Origin: Rhodobacter sp. SY28-1
Lineage (GTDB): Bacteria > Pseudomonadota > Alphaproteobacteria > Rhodobacterales > Rhodobacteraceae
Length of the DNA: 64,000 nt
Direction of reading: 5' to 3'
Assembly: GCF_005222785.1 (NCBI RefSeq)
Contig: NZ_STGH01000003.1
Location: 929,520-993,519 of the forward strand
Positions 1 to 10,417 of this stretch are shown piece by piece. Both the position numbers and the translations under genes were made by a program. The notes below the pieces were generated by a model, which did no database searches, was not told the DNA's origin, and worked only from the letters and a program-made list of their open reading frames with translations. The first letter of the stretch is position 1, and each line of letters begins with the position of its first letter.

Positions 1-697
1 ACCACTTCTTCAGGTCGAGCGCAAAGGAGTTTGACGTGGTCTCCGCCAGCCGCGCCTCGCCCATCGGCGACAGCATCACCACCCCCGCGCTTGGGGATGC
101 CGACCACCCCTTCTGCGGGGCAGAAATCAGTACATCGACCCCGGTCGCGGCCATGTCCACCCAGATGCAGCCCGAAGCGATGCAGTCCAGCACCATCAAA
201 GCGCCGACTTCATGCGCCGCCGCCGCCATCTGAGCGATGTAATCGTCGGGCAGGATGATCCCGGCGCTCGTCTCCACATGCGGCGCGAACACCGCCTCGG
301 GCTTCACCTCGCGGATCTTCGCCACCACCTCGTCAATCGGCGGCGGGGCGTAGGGCGCGCGGGCATCGTTGCCGGTCTGCCGCGCCATCACCACGGTCGT
401 CTCGGACGCGAACCCGCCCGCCTCGAAAATCTGCGTCCAGCGATAGCTGAACCAGCCGTTGCGCACGATCAGGACCCGCCCCTTGCCGAACTGCCGCGCG
501 ACGGCCTCCATCGCATAGGACCCGCCGCCGGGGACCAGCGCCACGGCAGACCCCTTGTAGACCTCCTTCAACATGCCCGACACGTCGCGCATCACCCCTT
601 GAAACCGCGCCGACATGTGGTTCAGCGAGCGGTCGGTGAAGACGACCGAGAATTCCTCAAGCCCCTCGGGGTCGATATGGGCGTGCAGTCCGGGCAT
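1..697 (-). CDS. Class V PLP-dependent aminotransferase (N-terminal part, cut by window edge)
   Basis: The first ~232 residues of a fold-type I, class V pyridoxal-phosphate aminotransferase of the alanine/serine-glyoxylate type are visible; the 3' end lies outside the window. Visible hallmarks are the glycine-rich LVPGGGSYAME stretch (about residues 55-64), Asp171 in LDCIASG, which would pair with the PLP ring nitrogen, and Lys196 in SAPQKGW, the expected Schiff-base lysine. The ATG lies 2 nt after the stop of the enolase-superfamily gene, so the two are very likely cotranscribed. The amino donor and acceptor cannot be decided from the sequence. Confidence 0.85.
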   Translation of the reverse strand, partial: MPGLHAHIDPEGLEEFSVVFTDRSLNHMSARFQGVMRDVSGMLKEVYKGSAVALVPGGGSYAMEAVARQFGKGRVLIVRNGWFSYRWTQIFEAGGFASETTVVMARQTGNDARAPYAPPPIDEVVAKIREVKPEAVFAPHVETSAGIILPDDYIAQMAAAAHEVGALMVLDCIASGCIWVDMAATGVDVLISAPQKGWSASPSAGVVMLSPMGEARLAETTSNSFALDLKKW

Positions 698-699
698 CT

Positions 700-1803
700 T
701 CAGGTCCTCTCAGAAACACGGTGGCGGGCGCGGGCCAGCCAGTCAGGGTTGATCTCGACGCCCCAGCCGGGGGCTTCCGTCACTGTGGCACGGCCCTCCT
801 CGATCCGATAGGGGTCGTTCAGGAAGAGGCCATCCTGCCAAGGGTAGTAATCTAGACCCTCGATCGAGAATTCCAGATACTTCCCGGCATTCGGGATCGC
901 CCGCAGAAGGTGCATCGTGCACATTGTCACGAGGCCAAGGTTCGCCGCATGCGGCGTAATCGGAAGGCCCGCTCGTTCGCCCATCCGGCAAACCTCCAGC
1001 GTCCGGCAGATGCCGCCCATGTACATGATGTCCGGCTGCAGGATGTCGACCGCCTTGTGCTCGATGGCCAGTTGCCAGGCCGTCAGCTCGCAATCCTGCT
1101 CGCCCCCCGCCACGTCGATGTTCAGGGCAGCCCGGACCTCGGCGGTCTGGTCGACCTCCCAGTACGGGCACGGTTCCTCGAAATGACCGATGCCGTTGTC
1201 TTCCAGCATCCGCCCAACCTCGATGGCCTTCGCGGGGGAATAGCAGGAATTCCCATCAACCAGCTTCTCAACATCGTCGCCGAGCGCCTTGGAAACAATG
1301 GGAATAACTGCTTCCGTCCGCCCCGGCCATTCGTCCTGGTCGCGCCCCACCTCGGCCCCCACGCGCCATTTGAAGGCGTCGAAACCCAAGTCGTCCCGAA
1401 GCTTGACGAACCGCGCCGCTTCATCCTCGGGCGTGATATCGCGCTTCATCGAACTGGCATAGGCGCGCACGCGGCCCGGCGACCCACCCAGCAGCGAGGC
1501 CACGGGCTTGCCCGCCACCTTCCCCCGCAAGTCCCACACGGCGGTATCCAGACCAGCCTGCGCCCGGCGCAGATAGCTGCCGGGAAACTTGTGCTCCCGC
1601 TCGAAGGTGCGGCGCAGGGTGTCCTCCAGATCCTCGACCTGCGTCCCCAGCGCGTAAGGCGCAACCTGCCGGTGGAAAATCTCTGCCGTGATGTCCGCCT
1701 GATAGGTCGAGGTTTGTCCCCAGCCGACATCGCCGGTATCTGCCGTGGCTTTCACGAAGCAGACATAGGGCGTGTCGAAGGTTTCCAGCTTGGCAATCTT
1801 CAT
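700..1803 (-). CDS. Enolase-superfamily (mandelate racemase/muconate lactonizing enzyme) protein
   Basis: A 367-residue member of the enolase superfamily, whose enzymes abstract a proton alpha to a carboxylate in a Mg-dependent dehydratase, racemase or cycloisomerase reaction. The barrel shows a catalytic Lys145 in FKWRVG, metal ligands Asp183 (VDGN), Glu209 (FEEP) and Glu235 (GGEQD), then DILQPD and His285 in TPHAAN. The Lys/His pair points to the mandelate-racemase-like subgroup, probably an acid-sugar dehydratase, but the substrate is not evident. I chose the ATG at 1803, preceded by a good GGGGAGAGG ribosome site; the frame stays open about 96 nt further upstream through a hairpin repeat and those codons look non-coding. 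It is followed 2 nt later by the aminotransferase gene. Confidence 0.85.
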   Translation of the reverse strand: MKIAKLETFDTPYVCFVKATADTGDVGWGQTSTYQADITAEIFHRQVAPYALGTQVEDLEDTLRRTFEREHKFPGSYLRRAQAGLDTAVWDLRGKVAGKPVASLLGGSPGRVRAYASSMKRDITPEDEAARFVKLRDDLGFDAFKWRVGAEVGRDQDEWPGRTEAVIPIVSKALGDDVEKLVDGNSCYSPAKAIEVGRMLEDNGIGHFEEPCPYWEVDQTAEVRAALNIDVAGGEQDCELTAWQLAIEHKAVDILQPDIMYMGGICRTLEVCRMGERAGLPITPHAANLGLVTMCTMHLLRAIPNAGKYLEFSIEGLDYYPWQDGLFLNDPYRIEEGRATVTEAPGWGVEINPDWLARARHRVSERT

Positions 1804-1819
1804 GGCCTCTCCCCGGCAC

Positions 1820-1894
1820 GGCTCTTCGTTCGACTTCGTCTCCTCATCGCGACGAGCGCATGAAATGCGACGAGGAGCGACCCCGACCCTAGCC
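1820..1894. repeat. Copy 1 of a palindromic intergenic repeat (degenerate)
   Basis: The left arm, 1820-1850, is almost identical to the left arm of the hairpin at 31921-31998 (only two differences over 31 bases). Its inner right arm GCGACGAGGAG (1867-1877) pairs with CTCCTCATCGC (1840-1850) with one mismatch; the outer part has decayed. It sits between the Lrp gene and the start of the enolase-family gene, the same position relative to gene direction as copy 2. Confidence 0.6.
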
Positions 1895-1902
1895 GCCAAA
1901 GA

Positions 1903-2381
1903 TCACGCTTTCCCGACCGTTTCCGCCACACCCAATGGCCCCGGGCGACGTTCTTCGGTCAAAAGCACGTTCGCCTCGACGTTCCCGACCCCCGGCAGGG
2001 TCATGATCCGCCGCCGCAACACCCGCTCGAAATCAGCGATGTCCCGCGCCACGACCCGCAGGCGGTAGTCGAACAGCCCCAGCACATGCTGCACCACCTG
2101 CACCTCGGGGATCGCCTGCACTGCGCGTTCAAAGTCCTCCAGCGAAACCCGCCCCTTCGTCGCAAGCTTCACCCCCAGAAACACCGTGACCCCGAACCCC
2201 AGCTTCTCGCGGTCGACCTCCACCGCCAGGCCCTTCAGCACCCCCGCCTCCTCCAGCCGCCTGACACGCCGCCAGGCCGCGGGCTGCGACAGGCCCAACC
2301 GCCGCCCCAACTCCCCCGCCGACAGTGTCCCGTCCGCCACCAGCTCGCGCAGGATCGCCCGGTCGGTGTCATCAAGATCGA

Positions 2382-2385
<4 letters not shown>
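1903..2385 (-). CDS. Lrp/AsnC family transcriptional regulator (second of a tandem pair)
   Basis: A 160-residue Lrp/AsnC regulator. An N-terminal winged helix-turn-helix (about residues 3-60; LSAGELGRRLGLSQPAAWRRV) is followed by the alpha-beta RAM/AsnC ligand-binding domain (about 66-145), giving the usual length. It starts with GTG at 2385 and overlaps the stop of the preceding Lrp gene by 4 nt (GTGA), implying translational coupling. The pair is divergent from ilvC, so control of branched-chain amino acid synthesis is the natural guess, but the effector is not visible. Confidence 0.9.
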
Positions 2386-3990
<1,605 letters not shown>

Positions 3991-4008
3991 TCGCATCCCA
4001 CACGGAAA

Positions 4009-4032
4009 AGGGCGCCTCCGGGCGCCCTTTTT
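4009..4032 (+). terminator. Intrinsic terminator of ilvC
   Basis: A perfect 8-bp stem AGGGCGCC / GGCGCCCT with a TCCG loop is followed by a run of five T, 19 bp after the ilvC stop. Confidence 0.9.
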
Positions 4033-4091
4033 CATTGCCGGGCCGGCCCCTCCGGGCTTACCTGCCCGAAGATGCCGCATCGAAGGCCGCC

Positions 4092-4403
4092 ATGCGCAAA
4101 TGGATCCCAATCGCCCTGATCGCCCTTGCGGTCCTGTGGTTCATCCTGACCAACACCGGCGCCAGCGTCGCGCTGAACGATCTTGCCACCCGGCCGATCA
4201 CCGCGCTCATGCGGGACGGCCAGACCATCCCGGTCCAGCCCTCCGCCCGCGCCCCGCAAGAGGGCGAGGCGACGGGAGTCGGCGGCCAGGGCGTCATGTT
4301 CGGCCTTGCGCTCACCTTCGCCCTGCCCGACGGCAGCCTCGTCACTTGCACCCAGCGCTTTACCGCACTGTCCTGCACTGACGGCTGGTCACCGCAGCGG
4401 TAG
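4092..4403 (+). CDS. Small signal-anchored hypothetical protein
   Basis: A 103-residue protein with a hydrophobic N-terminal segment (about 4-20, WIPIALIALAVLWFIL) acting as an anchor or signal, followed by a periplasmic-looking domain. Two Cys near the C-terminus (VTCTQRF and LSCTDGW) could form a disulfide. I do not recognise a family. The ATG at 4092 starts directly before the hydrophobic segment; the longer frame to 4035 begins inside the terminator region and was not used. Confidence 0.6.
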   Translation: MRKWIPIALIALAVLWFILTNTGASVALNDLATRPITALMRDGQTIPVQPSARAPQEGEATGVGGQGVMFGLALTFALPDGSLVTCTQRFTALSCTDGWSPQR

Positions 4404-4414
4404 ACCACCCAGCT

Positions 4415-4642
4415 TTAGATCAAGGCGTAGACCGGGCGCAGCACTTCGACGCGACGCACCCGCGCCTCCAGCGGCAACAGGAACGCCACCCCGCCATACT
4501 TGCCGTCCCTGGCAAGGGTCGACACCGGCGCATTCGGGTTGCGCATCCGGTCCTTTGTCCGCTCTTTCGAGATCAGCGCGAAAACGCCCACCGCCAGCAG
4601 GGTGAACAGCGACAGGAACGGAACGATGGCTCCACCAAACAT
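4415..4642 (-). CDS. Small membrane protein, hypothetical
   Basis: A 75-residue protein with one hydrophobic helix at residues 4-23 (GAIVPFLSLFTLLAVGVFAL) and a basic cytoplasmic or periplasmic tail. The ATG is preceded by a clear CGGAGG ribosome site, which is the main argument that it is real. Its function is unknown. It is convergent with the preceding gene, with 11 bp between them. Confidence 0.6.
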   Translation of the reverse strand: MFGGAIVPFLSLFTLLAVGVFALISKERTKDRMRNPNAPVSTLARDGKYGGVAFLLPLEARVRRVEVLRPVYALI

Positions 4643-4775
4643 CTTGGCCTCCGATTGATAAGGGGCGCCCCGGCGGCACCCGTCACCGGGTCAACCGCCC
4701 CGGCGGCATCCGGTTCCCCGCTTGACAACCCAGGCTGCCGCCGCAAACCCTTGCCCATCCCAAGCGAGGGCGCGC

Positions 4776-5552
4776 ATGACCACCCTGATGATCCTGATGC
4801 CCACCGGCGGCCAGATCGACACGCCCGCCGTGCACAGCCTGCTTGGCCTCACTCAGCAGCTTCCCAAACGCGGCATCGCCTTTGCGCTCAAGACTTACGA
4901 ATGGTCCGACCTCGTCATCTCGCGCAACTACCTGATGTCCTGCTTTCTGGCGGACAGGAAGTTCACCCACGCGCTCCTTCTCGACAGCGACATGAGCTAC
5001 CAGCCGCAGCTCTTCTTCGAGCTCCTGAACTTCGACGCCGATTTCACAGTGGCACCCTACCCCCAGCGCCAGATGCGCTGGCAAGTCTTCCGCACCGCCA
5101 TCGAGCGTGAAGCGGCAAAGCCCGCAGCCGACCGTGCCCCGACCGAACAGCTGCTGGCCGAATCCCTGCGCTACAACATCCCCGAGGTTTTCGAGGTCGG
5201 CGAACCCTGGCCCCATGTCACCCGCGACGGCTTTCGCAAGGTCCCGGGCGCGGGTACCGGCTTCATGCTGATCCGTCGCGAGGTTCCCGAACGCATGGTG
5301 CAGACGGGCGCAGCCCTGCCCGTCCCCGGCTTCAACGGCCCGGGCTACCCCGGCGCGGATTTCCACGATTTCTTCAGCCACCTGCGCGGCCGCGGCGGCG
5401 CGGTGATGCACGGCGAGGACACGTCCTTCTGCCGCCGCTGGATCGACGGCTGCGGTGGTGAGATCTGGTGTCACGAGACAGCCCAGATCACCCACCACGG
5501 CAGCCTCGCCTATCGCGGCGACTATGCCCTTGCGCAAAAGCCGCGCGGCTGA
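4776..5552 (+). CDS. GT-A-like glycosyltransferase / sugar-nucleotide-binding family protein
   Basis: A 258-residue protein that looks like a small glycosyltransferase: MTTLMILMPTGGQIDT at the start, then a beta-strand ending in LLLDSDMSYQPQ (about 68-79), which fits a DxD-type metal/nucleotide site, and a later HGEDTSFCRRW segment (about 210-220) typical of the acceptor-side region of GT-A enzymes. There is no signal peptide and no membrane helix. The start at 4776 was chosen for GAGGG just upstream and because the protein fold begins there. The sugar donor is unknown. Confidence 0.6.
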   Translation: MTTLMILMPTGGQIDTPAVHSLLGLTQQLPKRGIAFALKTYEWSDLVISRNYLMSCFLADRKFTHALLLDSDMSYQPQLFFELLNFDADFTVAPYPQRQMRWQVFRTAIEREAAKPAADRAPTEQLLAESLRYNIPEVFEVGEPWPHVTRDGFRKVPGAGTGFMLIRREVPERMVQTGAALPVPGFNGPGYPGADFHDFFSHLRGRGGAVMHGEDTSFCRRWIDGCGGEIWCHETAQITHHGSLAYRGDYALAQKPRG

Positions 5553-5558
5553 TTGCGG

Positions 5559-6029
5559 TCAGTTCGCCGCGCCGCCAAAGCCCTGCCGCGGGACCCAGGT
5601 GTAAGACTCGCCCTCACCCATCGGGTCCTCCTCCAGCAGGATCGCGCCCGGAGTGAGCGAAACCGTCAGTTCGACGCAGGTGGTCAGCGGCCCGTCGGTT
5701 GCCAGTTCCGCGCCCAGCGTGACCACATGATACGCCAGCGGATTGCCAAGGTTCTCGCAGCTGTGCGTGCCCGGCTGCACCGCCACCAGCGCCCGCACTC
5801 CCAGCATCTGCAGCGCCTCGTCGTCGGTCATCTCTGCCAGGATCTCGATGTCGGGGCCGGACAGGACCTGGGTCCGCTCGTACTGGTTCGGGCCGACCCA
5901 CATGATCTCCGTCCCGTCGAAGACCTCGATCTGCACCAGCTGGTCGCCCGCATAGTACTCTTCGTCCTTGACCTCGGCTCCTGCCGCCCCGGCCACCAGC
6001 GCCAGCGCGCCTGCCTTCAGCGCCCTCAT
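5559..6029 (-). CDS. Secreted hypothetical protein, paralogue of the upstream gene
   Basis: A 156-residue protein with a signal peptide (MRALKAGALALVAGAAGAEV, cleavage about after residue 18). It has two Cys (HSCENL and TTCVEL) and a C-terminal half that matches the N-terminal half of the preceding gene product in pattern: ...NPL/APF, GPL-x2-C-x-E-x-T, then P-x-A and W-x-P. The gene overlaps its upstream neighbour by 4 nt (ATGA). The function is unknown; a periplasmic location is inferred. Confidence 0.65.
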   Translation of the reverse strand: MRALKAGALALVAGAAGAEVKDEEYYAGDQLVQIEVFDGTEIMWVGPNQYERTQVLSGPDIEILAEMTDDEALQMLGVRALVAVQPGTHSCENLGNPLAYHVVTLGAELATDGPLTTCVELTVSLTPGAILLEEDPMGEGESYTWVPRQGFGGAAN

Positions 6030-6844
6030 CCCTCACCCCCCGCCGCGCGCAGGGCCGCCATCGCCTCGGCGGGCCAGAGATTGGTGTCCTTCGGCCAGAT
6101 ATGCGGTTCGATCTCGCCCTCCACATGCCAGCCGACAAAGACCCCCTCGGTCGCGGGGTGCAGGTAAAGGAAGGCCCAGTCCGCATCGCAGGTGAACTTC
6201 AGGCAGGCCTGACCCAGATAGCCTTCCGCCGTGAGATCGCCTGAGCCAAGGTCCGAAATCCGCTCGGCAAAGACCGCATAGTCCGCGCCAAGCCCCGCCT
6301 GCAGCGCCGCCTGCACCGGGGCCAGCTTCATCGCATCCACCGGATGGGCCTGGGCAAGCGTGGGCACCGCGTCCCAGCCTGCCGCGCTGTCCGCGCTGAA
6401 CTCCTCGGGCAGGGCTTCGGTCATGCCAGTGACCGGGTTCCAGACCCAGACCTCGCCAGGTTCCGATGGCAGCGGTTCAGTCGAAAACACCAGCGCTTCC
6501 GGCTGGACCTGCATCGTGAACTCGCGGCAGCTGTCAAGCGGGCCATAGAAGGCCGGTGCCGCCCCCTCTTGCAGCGCCAGCACAAAGGGCGCCGCCCCGC
6601 AGGCATTCCCGCCCGCCCCGGCCACGCCGGTGATGACCGTCAGCCCGCTGATCTGCTGCGTGGCCTCATCCAGGTAGATCACCCCGTTCTCGTGCAGGAC
6701 CTCGCCATCCACGACCAGCGCCGCGCTGCCCATTCCGTCATCGGTCACGCTGATCGTATGGCCTGCAAGCGACAGGTCCTGCGCCAGCACAGAGGAACCC
6801 CAAAGCACCGCGACGACACCGAAACCCCAGCCTATCTTCTGCAT
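6026..6844 (-). CDS. Secreted hypothetical protein (two-part)
   Basis: A 272-residue protein with a signal peptide ending around Ala21 (GSSVLAQ). Residues ~22-125 form a domain with the pattern GNACGAAPF, GPLDSCREFTMQV and VWVWNPVTGM, which recurs in the gene downstream. Residues ~135-270 form a second part with a CLKFTCD Cys pair and a Trp-rich end. The ATG at 6844 is immediately followed by the hydrophobic signal. I recognise no named family. It leads a two-gene operon with its short paralogue. Confidence 0.65.
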   Translation of the reverse strand: MQKIGWGFGVVAVLWGSSVLAQDLSLAGHTISVTDDGMGSAALVVDGEVLHENGVIYLDEATQQISGLTVITGVAGAGGNACGAAPFVLALQEGAAPAFYGPLDSCREFTMQVQPEALVFSTEPLPSEPGEVWVWNPVTGMTEALPEEFSADSAAGWDAVPTLAQAHPVDAMKLAPVQAALQAGLGADYAVFAERISDLGSGDLTAEGYLGQACLKFTCDADWAFLYLHPATEGVFVGWHVEGEIEPHIWPKDTNLWPAEAMAALRAAGGEG

Positions 6845-6999
6845 GTTCCGCCCATTCCCTAGGTCCGTTCCTGCGGACAGTGCCGCGCCCGTGCGCCCCG
6901 CGCCAGAGCGGAAAGCCTGACCCTCCGGGTGTTCGGGCAGAGGTTAACACCGCCTTAACGCGATTTTCCAAGCAACTGATTTCATTCGGTGAACCGGAT

Positions 7000-7017
7000 T
7001 TGTCCACCGTGGGCACA
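7000..7017. repeat. TTTGTCCACCGTGG motif, copy 1
   Basis: An imperfect palindrome around GTCCACC/GTGGGC just beyond the glmM stop codon. The 14-base core recurs at 46894-46907, again just past the 3' end of a minus-strand gene and again preceded ~20 bp earlier by TTTCATT. Confidence 0.45.
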
Positions 7018-7021
7018 TCCG

Positions 7022-8365
7022 TCAGACCGCAGCCTCCACCGCCCCCACGATCTCGTCCACCACGGCGGCGAGCAGAACCTCGTCCTCACACTCCGCCATC
7101 ACCCGGATCAGCGGCTCCGTCCCCGATTTCCGGATCAGGATCCGCCCCAGCCCCTCGATCCGCTGCTCACTGGCCCGGATCACCTCCTGCACCGAGGCGA
7201 CCTCCAATGGCCGCGCCCCGGCGGTGAAACGGACGTTCTTCAACATCTGCGGGACCGTCTCGAAGGACCGTGTCAGCTCCGACGCCGGTTTCCCGGTCCG
7301 AACCATCTCCGCCAGGAACTGCAGCCCCGCGACCAGCCCATCCCCCGTCGTCGCATAGTCGGTCATCACGATATGCCCCGACTGCTCGCCGCCCAGGTTG
7401 AACCCGCCTTCCCGCATCCGCTCGACGACATAGCGGTCGCCCACCGCCGTCCGCTCCAGCCGCAGGCCCCGGCCTTGCAGGAACCGCTCCAGCCCAAGGT
7501 TCGACATCACCGTCGCGACCAAGGCGCCCCCGGTAAGCCGCCCCTCCGACGCCCAACGGGCCGCCAGAAGCGCCATGATCTGGTCGCCGTCCGCGACCCG
7601 GCCCGTCTCGTCCAGGATCATGATCCGGTCGGCATCGCCGTCCAGCGCGATCCCCACATGCGCGCCGTGGGTCACCACCGCCTCGGCAGCCGTCTCGGTA
7701 TGGGTCGACCCGCAGCGGTCGTTGATGTTGGTCCCGTTGGGGGCGACCCCGATCGGGATCACCTCGGCCCCCAGTTCCCACAGCACCTCGGGCGCGGTCC
7801 GGTAGGCCGCCCCGTTCGCGCAGTCGACCACCACCTTGAGGCCGTCCAGCCGCAGGCCGGTCGGAAAGCTCGTCTTCACGAACTCCTCGTACCGCCCCCG
7901 GCCATCCTCGATCCGTTTGGCCCGGCCGATGTTTTCGGGCTTCGCGGGCGCGATCTCACCCTCGATCATCGCTTCGATCTCGGCCTCGGCGGCGTCCGAC
8001 AGCTTGAACCCGTCCGGCCCGAAGAACTTGATCCCGTTGTCCTGGTGCGGGTTGTGGCTGGCACTGATCATCACGCCGACATCCGCCCGCATGGACTTGG
8101 TCAGGAACCCCACCGCAGGCGTCGGCACGGGCCCGAGCAGCAGCACGTTCATCCCCGTCGAACAGAACCCCGCCGTCAGCGCGTTTTCCAGCATGTAGCC
8201 CGACAGCCGCGTGTCCTTGCCGATCACCACCCGATGCGCCGAGGAGCCGTCGCGGCGGAAATACCGCCCCGCCGCCGCGCCCAGTTTCAACGCCAGTTCC
8301 GCCGTCATCGGCCAGCTGTTCGCCCGCCCCCGGACGCCGTCAGTGCCAAATAGCTTGCGGCTCAT
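7022..8365 (-). CDS. glmM: Phosphoglucosamine mutase
   Basis: 447 residues, the family's normal length. It interconverts glucosamine-6-phosphate and glucosamine-1-phosphate in the UDP-GlcNAc pathway that feeds peptidoglycan and LPS. It shows [10 protein letters not shown] at the N-terminus, the phosphoserine loop [17 protein letters not shown] (about 98-114), the metal loop ALDGDADR (about 240-247), the sugar-binding GGEQSGH and the phosphate-binding [12 protein letters not shown] near the C-terminus. The start overlaps the folP stop by 4 nt (ATGA), so it ends a folB-folP-glmM transcription unit. Confidence 0.97.
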   Translation of the reverse strand: MSRKLFGTDGVRGRANSWPMTAELALKLGAAAGRYFRRDGSSAHRVVIGKDTRLSGYMLENALTAGFCSTGMNVLLLGPVPTPAVGFLTKSMRADVGVMISASHNPHQDNGIKFFGPDGFKLSDAAEAEIEAMIEGEIAPAKPENIGRAKRIEDGRGRYEEFVKTSFPTGLRLDGLKVVVDCANGAAYRTAPEVLWELGAEVIPIGVAPNGTNINDRCGSTHTETAAEAVVTHGAHVGIALDGDADRIMILDETGRVADGDQIMALLAARWASEGRLTGGALVATVMSNLGLERFLQGRGLRLERTAVGDRYVVERMREGGFNLGGEQSGHIVMTDYATTGDGLVAGLQFLAEMVRTGKPASELTRSFETVPQMLKNVRFTAGARPLEVASVQEVIRASEQRIEGLGRILIRKSGTEPLIRVMAECEDEVLLAAVVDEIVGAVEAAV

Positions 8366-9381
8366 GCCTCATCCTCCAAATGATCGGTATTCAAAGATTG
8401 CCAAAGCCGCAGCGCCTGCCACGTCTCGGCCACGTCATGTATGCGAGTGATCTGCACGCCCTGCGCCACCCCCGCCAAAGCCAAAGCGATGGACCCCGGC
8501 GCGCGGGTTTCGGGCGCCTCGGCCCGGCCAATCGTCCCGATGAACCGCTTGCGCGAGGTGCCCAGCAGCAGCGCACAACCCAGGCCATGAAACAGGGACA
8601 TCCCGCGCAGTAGCGTCAGGTTGTGCTCCAGCGTCTTGCCAAAGCCGATGCCGGGGTCCAGCACGATCCTTGACCGGTCTATCCCCAGTGCCTCGGCCCG
8701 CGCCAGCCGCGTGGCCAGAGCGTCATAGACATCCAGAAGCACATCGCCATATCGCGGATCGTCCTGCATGCTGGCCGGCACGCCCTGCGCATGCATCAGC
8801 ACCACCGGTGCCGCCGCCTTGGCCACCAGCGGCCCCAGCGTCGGGTCGAAGTCGAAAGCCGAGACATCGTTGACGATGCTCGCCCCCGCCTCCAGCGCGG
8901 CGGCGGCCACGCGCGCTTTCCGCGTGTCGATGCTGATCGGCGCCGCAAGCCCGCCCGCCCGCAGCGCCCGGATCACCGGGACGGTGCGGGCGATTTCCTC
9001 CTCGACCGGAACCTCGACCGCACCGGGCCGGGTGCTTTCGCCGCCGATGTCGATGATCTCGGACCCTGCCGCCATCGCCGTCGCCTGCGCCACTGCAGCC
9101 TCGGCGCCCAGGAATCTGCCCCCGTCCGAGAAACTGTCCGGCGTCACGTTCAGGATGCCCATCAGCCGCGGGCGGTCCATCGTCAGGCCCGCAAAGGCCG
9201 GGCGCGGGGCCGTCAGCCGATGCAGCACCGCCGCAGGCACCTCGGACGCCGGAATGATCCGGCTGGGAATCGCGCGCGACAGGACCTCGACCCGATCGAA
9301 CCAGCACCAGCCCCCGGCCAGCGGCATGGCCCCCTCGGGCCGGGCCGGATCGGTCATCGCGATAGGTCTGAAATACTCCAT
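8362..9381 (-). CDS. folP: Dihydropteroate synthase
   Basis: Condenses p-aminobenzoate with dihydropterin pyrophosphate in folate synthesis. The 339-residue protein has the DHPS signatures [30 protein letters not shown] and [13 protein letters not shown], and ends with the RTHDV-like RIHDVAE. It carries about 70 extra N-terminal residues ([11 protein letters not shown]...) compared with the minimal enzyme, a feature I associate with rhodobacterial homologues. I chose ATG 9381; an upstream frame to 9417 is possible but lacks support. It is 46 bp after folB and overlaps glmM. Confidence 0.93.
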   Translation of the reverse strand: MEYFRPIAMTDPARPEGAMPLAGGWCWFDRVEVLSRAIPSRIIPASEVPAAVLHRLTAPRPAFAGLTMDRPRLMGILNVTPDSFSDGGRFLGAEAAVAQATAMAAGSEIIDIGGESTRPGAVEVPVEEEIARTVPVIRALRAGGLAAPISIDTRKARVAAAALEAGASIVNDVSAFDFDPTLGPLVAKAAAPVVLMHAQGVPASMQDDPRYGDVLLDVYDALATRLARAEALGIDRSRIVLDPGIGFGKTLEHNLTLLRGMSLFHGLGCALLLGTSRKRFIGTIGRAEAPETRAPGSIALALAGVAQGVQITRIHDVAETWQALRLWQSLNTDHLEDEA

Positions 9382-9427
9382 GGCTTTCGGAGTGGCCGAA
9401 CCCCAAGCGCTTTTCAAGGGGGAAGCG

Positions 9428-10330
9428 TCAGGCGCGTTTCACCGGGACGCGGCTTCCTGCCGGGACTGCAACGTCGCCGTGAACGACCAGCGCCGTGGCC
9501 GACATGGTTTCCGCCAACCACAGCGACAGGCCCACCGGATCGGTCCCTTTCGGGCCGTCGACCGCATCCAGCACCAGCTTGGACGGTGCCCAGACCACGG
9601 TTTGCCCGCGCTTCATCGCCCAATCGATCTCGGTCCGCGTCGCCACCACCACGCAGCGCGCATCGCGCGCAGCCAGCGCCCAAGCGTTCTGCTCCATCGC
9701 CAAAAGGTCTACCCGGCGCTGCGTCGGCTTGTGCCCCGTGACCGGGCGCGGCAGGTCAGGCAAGCCCACGGTCAGGATCAGCGGCAAACTCTCCGCCAGC
9801 AAGTGATCCAGTCGGGCCGAAAGGTCAGGCGCGTGGATCGTAGCATTGTCGAGGAAGACCACCAGCGGATGGACCGCCTCCATCCCCTCGGCCCCGGCCT
9901 TCTGCACCGGGCGTTCGGCACGCGACCGGACGATCTCGACCCCCAGGGCATACGGACCGACGTCCAGCTTCTCGATCCGGATGAAGACCCGCATCGCCGC
10001 GGGTTCGGCCAGGATCCGCTCGGCCACCCGTTCCGCCAACGTCTCCAACAGGTTCAGCCGTTCGGCCGCCAGTTCCGCCGCAATGGATTCGGTGATCCGG
10101 TCATAAGACAGGATGCGGTCGACGTCGTCCTCCAGCGGCTCGGTCACCGGTCGGACCTCGACCACCACGTTGAAGCGCAGGCGCTGCTTGTGGCCGCGTT
10201 CCTTCTGGAAGGCACCGATATCCGCCTCGACCACATGGTCGCGCAAGGATATCCGGTCGCGCATACCTGCGCCCGCGGACGCCTCGGCCCGGTCCTCGGG
10301 ATGGGCGAAAGCCAACTCGATATCGCTCAT
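9428..10330 (-). CDS. folB: Dihydroneopterin aldolase with an extra C-terminal domain
   Basis: Residues ~22-135 form a dihydroneopterin aldolase domain (RISLRDHVVEADIGAFQKER, then LSYDRITESIAAELA and LLETLAERVAERIL), which cleaves 7,8-dihydroneopterin in folate synthesis. At 300 residues the protein is more than twice the usual ~120. Residues ~150-300 (from PLVVFLDNATIH) form a second domain I cannot name; its DPVGLSLWLAETMSATALVV segment recalls the nucleotide-binding end of amino-acid-kinase-fold proteins, an inference only. A GGAGG site precedes the ATG. It is the first gene of folB-folP-glmM. Confidence 0.88.
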   Translation of the reverse strand: MSDIELAFAHPEDRAEASAGAGMRDRISLRDHVVEADIGAFQKERGHKQRLRFNVVVEVRPVTEPLEDDVDRILSYDRITESIAAELAAERLNLLETLAERVAERILAEPAAMRVFIRIEKLDVGPYALGVEIVRSRAERPVQKAGAEGMEAVHPLVVFLDNATIHAPDLSARLDHLLAESLPLILTVGLPDLPRPVTGHKPTQRRVDLLAMEQNAWALAARDARCVVVATRTEIDWAMKRGQTVVWAPSKLVLDAVDGPKGTDPVGLSLWLAETMSATALVVHGDVAVPAGSRVPVKRA

Positions 10331-10417
10331 CAGGGGTCCTCCGCCGTTCGGCCCCTCATACCACGCGGGTCGCGAGGGCCAAGCGGGAAGGCGTCACCGA
10401 AGCCGCAGAAGGCGACA

